This document shows positions 1-4,616 of a DNA stretch of 5,115 nt, in pieces. Numbering within the stretch: the first letter of the stretch is position 1; each line of letters starts with the position of its first letter. The position numbers and the translations under genes are program-made. Below the pieces are notes generated by a model. The model did not search any database. It saw only the letters and a list, made by a program, of their open reading frames with translations, and was not told the DNA's origin. The DNA comes from Acidobacteriota bacterium (GTDB taxonomy: Bacteria; Acidobacteriota; Vicinamibacteria; Vicinamibacterales; Vicinamibacteraceae), in NCBI GenBank assembly GCA_013695405.1, contig JACDAO010000201.1, positions 1 through 5,115 of the forward strand, given 5' to 3'.

Positions 1-194
1 TGGAACCGAAGAAGACGGCCAACCGCCTACCGCCGGGCGCCGGCGTCGTGCCCTTCCGCCCAATCTTCGAGATTGTCGCGAGCAAAGGCTACACCGGCTA
101 CTGGAGCTACGAGGCGCTCAACCCCGACGCCTGGGCGCACGACCCAGAGCAGGTCGCCCGCGAGGCGATCGAGGCCAGCCGCGCCGAGTCGTGA
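1..194 (+). CDS. Sugar phosphate isomerase/epimerase-like TIM-barrel protein, C-terminal fragment
   Basis: This is the 3' end of a gene that enters from the left edge. The frame reads from base 3 for 64 codons and ends at TGA 192-194. The visible protein runs EPKKTANRLPPGAG, then VVPFRPIFEIVASKGYTGYWSYEAL, and ends AIEASRAES. A 'G.G.vPF.pi...l...GY.GyWS.E' stretch is typical of the last beta-alpha unit of xylose isomerase-like (AP endonuclease 2 fold) barrels. There it follows the metal-binding residues, and the glutamate in SYEAL would sit near the end of the final strand. These proteins usually isomerise or epimerise sugars, keto-sugars or inositol derivatives, so the exact substrate cannot be told from the tail. 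The gene converges on the minus-strand lipid kinase, with 23 bases between the stop codons and no clear terminator. The family call is fairly sure and the function is open. Confidence 0.75.
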   Translation, partial: EPKKTANRLPPGAGVVPFRPIFEIVASKGYTGYWSYEALNPDAWAHDPEQVAREAIEASRAES

Positions 195-217
195 GATCGG
201 CGTAGGCACGACTACCG

Positions 218-1162
218 CTAGAGCGTAGCCCGCACCAGATGGAGCGGCTCGACGGGCGCGTCAACCAGCGCCGGTGGGGCCTTGTGCCCGACCAGCACCC
301 GCAGCGCGCCGGGGACGATCCCGATGCGAGCGGGCGTCGTGCCGTGCGACTCGCCATCGACCTGGAGCGGGAGCGTCGGGCGCGCCGAGATTTGAATCTC
401 GCGGGCGCGTAGGTACGTCACCTCGGGATCGTCCTCGTGTCGGCGGATCATCACCAGTGCGAAGTGCCGCACGCGCGCGAGCCAGGTGCGCCCCGGAAAG
501 AAGCACACGTCGAGCAGGCCATCCGACGCAGAGGCTCGGTTGGTGATCTGCACCGTGCCCGCCCAGAGGCGCGTATTCCCGATGGTGACGAGTGCCGCGC
601 GCCTCTCGCTCGAGTGGCCGTCGATGCGGACTCGCAGGCGCGATCCGCTCTTGCTGAGGCCGACGAACAGGCCGGCGACGATGATGGCGACCGGACCGAA
701 GCGGCGCTTGTGCGTGCCGTCGACCGCCAACACTGCCTCGGCATCCAACCCGAGGCCGGCCATCAGCAGAAAGTAGCGACCGTTTGCGCGGCCGAGGTCG
801 ATGCGGCGCACCTCGCCGGTCGCGAGCTGGCGGACGGCCTCGACCGGATCCAGCGACAGCCCAAGCTCGCGGACCCAGACGTTCATCGTACCGAGGGGCA
901 GTGCGCCGAGCGCCACGTCACTGCCGACGAGGCCCTGGATCGTCTCGTTGACGGTGCCGTCGCCACCGGCGACCAGCACGGCGTCCAGGCCCCGCGCAAC
1001 CGCCTCGCGCGCAAGCGCGGTCGCGTCGCCCCGCGCCGCCGTCTCGCGCGCCTCGACGTCCCAGCCCAGCTCGTCCAGCGTCGCCGCGACGCGCTGCATC
1101 GCCCGCGAGCGAGCCAGTAACCCGGCGCGAGGGTTCACTATGAGGAGCGCGGCAGGACGCAC
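218..1162 (-). CDS. Diacylglycerol/lipid kinase family protein (YegS/BmrU type)
   Basis: A 314-residue protein when read from GTG 1162-1160, which is normal size for the family. These soluble or membrane-associated kinases phosphorylate diacylglycerol or related lipids, and the substrate cannot be predicted here. Numbered from this start, the nucleotide-binding domain begins almost at once with LLIVNPRAG (about 6-14). The hallmark GGDGTVNE follows at 66-73 and the loop PLGTMNVW at 89-96. The C-terminal beta domain carries the conserved VDGE at 268-271. The start is uncertain. The frame stays open to TTG 1327 and also has ATG 1294, but none of the three has a good Shine-Dalgarno. The extra 55 residues show no domain, and about a third of their codons end in A or T, far more than in the body of the gene, so I chose the GTG. 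A sigma70-like promoter lies far upstream (1519-1547). The gene runs convergent to the isomerase fragment. Confidence 0.9.
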   Translation of the reverse strand: MRPAALLIVNPRAGLLARSRAMQRVAATLDELGWDVEARETAARGDATALAREAVARGLDAVLVAGGDGTVNETIQGLVGSDVALGALPLGTMNVWVRELGLSLDPVEAVRQLATGEVRRIDLGRANGRYFLLMAGLGLDAEAVLAVDGTHKRRFGPVAIIVAGLFVGLSKSGSRLRVRIDGHSSERRAALVTIGNTRLWAGTVQITNRASASDGLLDVCFFPGRTWLARVRHFALVMIRRHEDDPEVTYLRAREIQISARPTLPLQVDGESHGTTPARIGIVPGALRVLVGHKAPPALVDAPVEPLHLVRATL

Positions 1163-1603
1163 GGAAGCGGGAGACGTACCACCGAGACCGGATTCCTTGT
1201 CGATGCCGGGTGCATCCGGCGGCGCGGCACGCTCCCGAGGCACATCCGGCAACGCATGCTTGTGGCCAACATCCCGGCCGGCGATCTCACCCATCGGATC
1301 GGGGAGATCGGGAGAAAACTTGGGCAACGAAAATGGCCCGAGAGAATCGAAGCGTGCTGCGGACGGACCTTGCGATGCGTCTGCTGCACATACCCCGCGA
1401 CGACTCTGCGGCCCGTAGCCTTGCGGCCACTGGGCGAGACTGCTGGTGTTCCCTTGCGGGCTTTCGGGGTCGTCCCTGCCAGCGATCTCGTTCGTTTCGA
1501 CTCACTCGAGCCACCGTCAGCATACGGCGTCCAGGGCGCACTGTAAAGCATTTGGTGTGCGCGTCGGCACTACATTCGGGCGTATTTGCGCCACGTGCCG
1601 CCG
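1163..1603. other. Long region without a convincing gene; leader and promoter region of the lipid kinase
   Basis: About 440 bases lie between the methyltransferase stop and the preferred kinase start. Open frames exist on both strands, but they are arginine/serine/proline-rich, lack recognisable motifs and lack the expected third-position GC pattern, so I treat them as chance frames of GC-rich DNA. The right-hand part holds a good minus-strand promoter (1519-1547). A loose imperfect hairpin is visible at 1565-1600 (CGGCAC...GTGCCG with an inner GGCG...CGCC) just past the methyltransferase stop, but it has no T-run and cannot be called a terminator with confidence. If the kinase starts upstream at 1294 or 1327, the left third of this region is coding. 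Confidence 0.55.
1519..1547 (-). promoter_or_regulatory. Predicted sigma70-type promoter for the lipid kinase
   Basis: Read on the minus strand, TTTACA (1547-1542) matches the -35 consensus TTGACA at five of six positions. Exactly 17 bases later TATGCT (1524-1519) matches the -10 consensus TATAAT at four of six. Transcription would begin near 1512. The leader would be about 185 nt to the TTG at 1327 or about 350 nt to the preferred GTG at 1162. In such GC-rich DNA a paired match with optimal spacing is unlikely to be chance, but this is sequence evidence only. Confidence 0.55.
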
Positions 1604-2443
1604 TCACTTCCCCGCCGGGCGGTACGCGACGGCGATCAGCCGGTCGCTTTCGCTCCCGAACGGCGTCAGCGCGTAGTCCCCGTACAGCGAGTCGATGCCC
1701 AACCCCGCCTGCCCCAGCAGCAGCTCCAGCTCGAAGCGCCCGAAGTAGCGAAGGTCGAGCGTGGCGGTCGAGCGCCGCACGACCCCGTCGTCGCCAACCT
1801 CGTCGTAGAAGTACGTGAAATGGTCGAGCTGCTCGGCTAGATCGGTGCTGCGCGCGGTCCACTTGCTTCGGGCGTGACCCGTTGCCAAGTCTCGGCCCGC
1901 GTACTGGAGCTGGAGCTCGTCCGGCGCCTCGCCGCCGCGTCGGTTGCCGTTCGCGATGTCCAGGATGAGCAGCCCGCCGGGCACGAGATGCTCGCGAATC
2001 CGGACGAGGGCCGCCACCTGGTCGGCCGGCGTCCCCAGGAGGCCGAACGAGTCCAGCCCGAAGATCGCCAGCGGGAAGCGCTCGTCGAGCGCCAGGGTCC
2101 GCACGTCCGCTTCGTGGAGCGCGGCTGTCGCGAGCAGGCCGTCCGCGTCGAGCGACCGCCGCGCGATCGCCAGCATCTCACCCGAGCTGTCGATGCCGAC
2201 GACCCGCTCGCCGAGCTCGAGCAGCGGGCGCATCAACCGGCCCGTGCCGCACGCAAGCTCCAGGATCGGCCCGCCGGTCCGTTGCGCGAAGCCCACATAG
2301 AGCGGCACGTCGGCGTCATAGTCGGCGTGCTCCCAGTCATAGAACCGAGCGATGGCGCCGAACGGGTTCGAATCTTGGACAGGATTGACAGGATGTAGAG
2401 ACGAGTAATGGGATGATGAGCACCGGTCACTGGTTTCCATCAT
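1604..2443 (-). CDS. Class I SAM-dependent methyltransferase, N-terminus encoded by a repeat element
   Basis: A protein of 279 residues from the first ATG (278 from the second, immediately following). It would transfer a methyl group from S-adenosylmethionine to an unknown acceptor. Motif I is ILELACGTGR (60-69), followed by the acidic beta-2 end GIDSS (83-87), D113 in EADVR, and PGGLLILDIAN (155-165). The fold begins near NPFGAIARFYDWEHADYD (26-43), a typical start for this group, so the first ~24 residues are extra. They are translated from a palindromic repeat (2375-2475) and include HPVNPVQ. No ATG, GTG or TTG occurs in frame between the two initial ATGs and the conserved domain, so the start must use the repeat unless a rare codon is used. 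An AGGA stands 4 bases before the first ATG and 7 before the second, and the spacing favours the second (2440). The gene lies 46 bases after the dehydrogenase and may be read through from it. Confidence 0.87.
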   Translation of the reverse strand: MMETSDRCSSSHYSSLHPVNPVQDSNPFGAIARFYDWEHADYDADVPLYVGFAQRTGGPILELACGTGRLMRPLLELGERVVGIDSSGEMLAIARRSLDADGLLATAALHEADVRTLALDERFPLAIFGLDSFGLLGTPADQVAALVRIREHLVPGGLLILDIANGNRRGGEAPDELQLQYAGRDLATGHARSKWTARSTDLAEQLDHFTYFYDEVGDDGVVRRSTATLDLRYFGRFELELLLGQAGLGIDSLYGDYALTPFGSESDRLIAVAYRPAGK

Positions 2444-2475
2444 CCAATCCTGTACATCTTGTCAATCCTGTTCAA
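2375..2475. repeat. Palindromic repeat element built of 9-base ACAGGAT-type units
   Basis: The left arm (2375-2397) and right arm (2453-2475) are 23-base inverted repeats matching at 21 positions. Both contain ACAGGATTGACA. The inner bases GGATGATG (2411-2418) and CATCATCC (2438-2445) give a second perfect 8-base pair of arms, leaving a small central loop. Read outward to inward, each arm is a run of 9-base units: TTGRACAGG, ATTGACARG, then ATGTA with CAGG in the right arm. The composition is AT-richer than the neighbouring genes. Such strings of 'CAGGATT.ACAGGATG' resemble short repeats that I recall as scattered in intergenic regions of many unrelated bacteria, with unknown function. It encodes no transposase and shows no obvious target duplication. 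It starts 15 bases past the dehydrogenase stop and enters the 5' end of the methyltransferase. Confidence 0.8.
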
Positions 2476-2489
2476 AACGTACATCCCGC

Positions 2490-3395
2490 TCACGAGATCT
2501 CGTGGCCGATCATCCGCTCGTACGCTTTGACCACCGACACGTCGTCCTCATCGCCGAACCCCATCGCCCGTGCGGTCTCGAACACCTGCACGGCCGCGGC
2601 GGTCGCGAAGAGCGGGGCACCGACCGCTTGGCCGGCCTGCTGGATCAGCCGCGCGTCCTTGACCAGGACGTTGAGCGCCCCGCCCGACTTGAACGAGCGG
2701 TCGATGACCGACGGCGTGCGGTGGCCGAACACGACGCTGTTGCCGAAGCTGGTGGTGACGATGTCGTAGACCACCCGGAGATCCAGTCCGAGGCGCGAGG
2801 CCAATACGAGCGCCTCGGCCATCGCGACGTGATGGACGACGACGAGCTGGTTGTTGATGAGTTTGGCGGCCTGCCCCAGCCCCGGTTCGTTGCCGACGTG
2901 GACGATCTTGCCGGCGAAGGTCTCGAACACCGGTTGGCACAGCGCGAGGTCGTCCGGCGCGGCGCCGACCATCAGGGTGAGCGTGCCGGCAACTGCGCCG
3001 TGGTGCCCGCCGCTGACCGGCGCATCGACCACTCGGTGACCACCCGCCGCCAGCCGCGCTTCGAGCGCCCTGATCCCGTCCGGGCCGACCGTGCTCATGA
3101 CGGCCAGCAGGGCGGGCTGTTCCCAGCCTTCCACAAGCCCGCCGGGGCCAAACACGGCCTGGTCCACTTGGTCCATGTCGAAGGGCATCACGATCGCCAG
3201 CTCGGTCCGCCGCGCGACCTCGGCCGCGCTGGCGCAGCCGACCACGCCGTCCTCCGCGAGCGCATCGACGGCCTCCGTTCGGGGGTCGTAGGCGTAGACC
3301 TCGAAGCCCTTGCGTGCCGCATTCTGCGCCATCGGCCCGCCCATCGAGCCGACCCCGAGGAAGCCAACCCGCCGGATCGCCTCACCGCTCGTCAT
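2490..3395 (-). CDS. NAD(P)-dependent beta-hydroxyacid dehydrogenase (3-hydroxyisobutyrate dehydrogenase family)
   Basis: A 301-residue cytosolic oxidoreductase, the usual length for this family, whose members oxidise beta-hydroxyacids such as 3-hydroxyisobutyrate, tartronate semialdehyde or gamma-hydroxybutyrate with NAD(P). The Rossmann motif is VGFLGVGSMGGPMA (10-23) and the dinucleotide-selecting strand ends YDPR (36-39). The substrate-binding signature is DAPVSGGHHGAVAG (124-137). The catalytic lysine is K178 in GQAAKLINNQ (174-183), with N181 and N182 beside it. The all-helical C-terminal domain is complete. The ATG at 3395 is chosen because AGGGGAG lies 6 bases upstream and the motif begins ten residues in; an upstream TTG at 3440 is less likely. 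The start overlaps the cupin stop in an ATGA, so translation is probably coupled. Substrate and cofactor cannot be fixed by eye. Confidence 0.92.
   Translation of the reverse strand: MTSGEAIRRVGFLGVGSMGGPMAQNAARKGFEVYAYDPRTEAVDALAEDGVVGCASAAEVARRTELAIVMPFDMDQVDQAVFGPGGLVEGWEQPALLAVMSTVGPDGIRALEARLAAGGHRVVDAPVSGGHHGAVAGTLTLMVGAAPDDLALCQPVFETFAGKIVHVGNEPGLGQAAKLINNQLVVVHHVAMAEALVLASRLGLDLRVVYDIVTTSFGNSVVFGHRTPSVIDRSFKSGGALNVLVKDARLIQQAGQAVGAPLFATAAAVQVFETARAMGFGDEDDVSVVKAYERMIGHEIS
2491..2504. repeat. Perfect 14-base palindrome at the dehydrogenase stop codon
   Basis: CACGAGATCTCGTG reads identically on both strands. On the minus strand it encodes the last residues His-Glu-Ile-Ser and most of the TGA stop. 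It lies 15 bases from the outer end of the palindromic repeat at 2375-2475. It could fold as a 5-pair hairpin with a GATC loop or serve as a dimeric protein site, but no T-run follows to make it a terminator. It may be a coincidence of codons. Confidence 0.4.
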
Positions 3396-3781
3396 GGCAG
3401 ACTCCCCTGCTCGTCGAGCGACACGACGCCGACGATCCAATCAGCATCGCCAATCACTCGCGTCTCGTGGCCTTGCCCCGTCAGATCGAGCCCGACGTAG
3501 AGCTCGCCGGCGCGGAACCGCCGGTGCTCTCCGCTCCCGACCGAGATCTCGACCTCGCCCGCGAGCGTGATCGCGACGTGCGGGCGAGGCGATGTGTGCC
3601 ACGCCTGGAAATCGCCGGGCTGCAACCGCTGGATCAGGAAGCCCGATGCGTCGAACGGCTCGGTCATCGTGACGGGGTTGCCGGGCACGTACTCGCGCGT
3701 GGTGGTCGGGTGCTCGTACTCCTCGAAATACGCGCTCCCGTCCGGCCCGGTCAGGATGCGCGGATACGCTGCAAATGACAC
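3392..3781 (-). CDS. Small single-domain cupin protein
   Basis: A 129-residue protein read from GTG 3781, which has a strong Shine-Dalgarno GAGGAGG five bases upstream. The open frame extends to 3883, but that extension is arginine/glycine-rich and would cross the predicted promoter. The cupin core runs from about residue 47 to 122. G56 begins the first motif, H62 and H68 are candidate metal ligands, GEVEISVG (75-82) forms the central strands, and RFRAGELYVGLDLTGQGHETR (88-108) carries the second motif with H105. The spacing of the histidines is not the classic HxH, so metal binding is uncertain. The GEVEI...G.G.HRRF..GE....D.TG.GH.TR pattern is, to my recollection, common to small bacterial cupins of unknown role. 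Its TGA overlaps the dehydrogenase ATG, which suggests the two act on the same small-molecule pathway. It could be an enzyme (isomerase or dioxygenase) or a ligand-binding protein. Confidence 0.83.
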   Translation of the reverse strand: MSFAAYPRILTGPDGSAYFEEYEHPTTTREYVPGNPVTMTEPFDASGFLIQRLQPGDFQAWHTSPRPHVAITLAGEVEISVGSGEHRRFRAGELYVGLDLTGQGHETRVIGDADWIVGVVSLDEQGSLP

Positions 3782-3828
3782 GGCGGCCTCCTCGCGGCGG
3801 CGATCTGGACGATGCTGTCCTGGCCCAG

Positions 3829-3837
3829 AGTGTACCA
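3829..3837 (-). promoter_or_regulatory. Extended -10 promoter for the cupin/dehydrogenase operon
   Basis: On the minus strand TGGTACACT combines an extended -10 TG with TACACT (3834-3829), which matches TATAAT at four of six positions. Transcription would start near 3822, giving a leader of about 40 nt to the GTG at 3781. The -35 position (TGAGGG at 17-base spacing) is poor, which fits an extended -10 promoter or an activator-dependent one. Confidence 0.45.
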
Positions 3838-3907
3838 GCGACCGAGGCGCGCCCTCACCGCGAGCCCGGCCCGACGCGCCCACGCCGAGTCATGCGCGAG
3901 TGCGGGC

Positions 3908-3913
3908 TATACT
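3908..3913 (+). promoter_or_regulatory. Candidate -10 box for the nitroreductase/DUF1786 pair
   Basis: TATACT matches TATAAT at five of six positions and sits 42 bases before the chosen ATG at 3956, giving a leader of about 36 nt. No recognisable -35 hexamer lies at the right spacing, so an activator may be needed. It is back-to-back with the minus-strand -10 box 74 bases away. Confidence 0.45.
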
Positions 3914-3945
3914 GGCTCACACCCGGCCTACTCCTGTCCCATGAC

Positions 3946-3950
3946 GGAGG
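3946..3950 (+). promoter_or_regulatory. Ribosome binding site deciding the nitroreductase start
   Basis: GGAGG lies five bases before ATG 3956. The in-frame ATG at 3941 overlaps the bases just ahead of this site and has no site of its own, so 3956 is the likely start. Confidence 0.75.
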
Positions 3951-3955
3951 TTCCC

Positions 3956-4615
3956 ATGACCGACGCCGGCTCCCCGCTGCTCGATCTGTCCCTCGACGAG
4001 CTGCTGACCACCACCCGTACCGTCCGCAAGCGGCTCGACTTCAGCCGTCCGGTCCCGCGCGAGGCGATCGAGGAGTGCCTACGGATCGCGCAGCAGGCAC
4101 CGACCGCCTCGAACAAGCAGGACTGGCACTTCGTCGTCGTGACTGATCCCGACAAGCGCGCCACCGTCGCCGACTTCTACCGGCGCGGCTTCGGCTACTA
4201 CCGGACCGCCCCGGCCGCCCAGCCGGAGCTCAGCGCGAAGCGGCAGGTGATCCAGGACCGCGTCCGGTCGTCAGCGGACTACCTAGCCGAGCACATGCAC
4301 GAGGCCCCGGTGCTCGTGATCCCCTGCATCGCGCGGCGCACCGATGGACTGCCGGCCACCGCGCAGGCGGGCACCTGGGGAACGATCGCCCCGGCCACCT
4401 GGAGCTTCATGCTCGCGGCCCGGGCGCGGGGGCTCGGCACCGCCTGGACGACGCTGCACCTGCGCTACGAGCGCGAGGTGGCCGAGGCACTCGGCATCCC
4501 CTACGACGAGGTCATGCAGATCGCCCTCACGCCGGTCGCCTACACCCTCGGCACGGACTTCAAAGTAGCGCCGCGCGAGCCGCTGGAGACGATGGTCCAC
4601 TGGGAGAGCTGGTAG
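3956..4615 (+). CDS. Nitroreductase-family FMN-dependent oxidoreductase
   Basis: A 219-residue flavoprotein, the normal size for single-domain nitroreductases, which use FMN and NAD(P)H to reduce nitro compounds, quinones, flavins or enones. The start is set by the GGAGG site; the open frame to 3812 is an arginine-rich extension through the promoter region. The FMN phosphate-binding arginines are in RTVRKR (21-26). The flavin-binding helix is AQQAPTASNKQDWHFVVV (45-62), with the family's S-N-x-Q-x-W variant. The second half has the WGTIAPATWSFMLAARARGLGTAWTT segment (141-166), which builds the dimer interface and flavin pocket. The C-terminal DEVMQIALTPVAYTLG (184-199) resembles the usual 'P.e....i..G.p.' strand but has TPVAYTLG in place of the common G-x-P. 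The physiological substrate is unknown. The DUF1786 gene follows after one base, so the two are very likely co-transcribed. Confidence 0.9.
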   Translation: MTDAGSPLLDLSLDELLTTTRTVRKRLDFSRPVPREAIEECLRIAQQAPTASNKQDWHFVVVTDPDKRATVADFYRRGFGYYRTAPAAQPELSAKRQVIQDRVRSSADYLAEHMHEAPVLVIPCIARRTDGLPATAQAGTWGTIAPATWSFMLAARARGLGTAWTTLHLRYEREVAEALGIPYDEVMQIALTPVAYTLGTDFKVAPREPLETMVHWESW

Positions 4616-4616
4616 G

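Noticed and set aside
212..228. Small hairpin at the kinase stop as a shared terminator for the convergent genes
   Set aside because: The stem is about six pairs with a bulge and has no T-run on either strand.
437..1418. Long plus-strand open frames opposite the lipid kinase
   Set aside because: They are antisense shadows of a well-supported gene, with arginine-, alanine- and serine-rich composition and no motifs.
1210..1862. Open frames on both strands in the gap upstream of the kinase
   Set aside because: Low-complexity Arg/Ser/Pro-rich translations with no recognisable domain, no good ribosome site, and partial overlap with the methyltransferase.
2375..2475. Palindromic element as a CRISPR array or an ordinary intrinsic terminator
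   Set aside because: There are no spacers of regular length between units, and no T-run follows the stem in the direction of the flanking genes.
2413..2769. Plus-strand open frame starting inside the palindromic repeat
   Set aside because: It runs antisense to the dehydrogenase and owes its start to the symmetry of the repeat; no domain is visible.
2502..3500. 332-residue plus-strand open frame opposite the dehydrogenase
   Set aside because: Mirror of a clear Rossmann-fold enzyme; its His/Asp/Arg-rich translation is typical of an antisense frame in GC-rich DNA.
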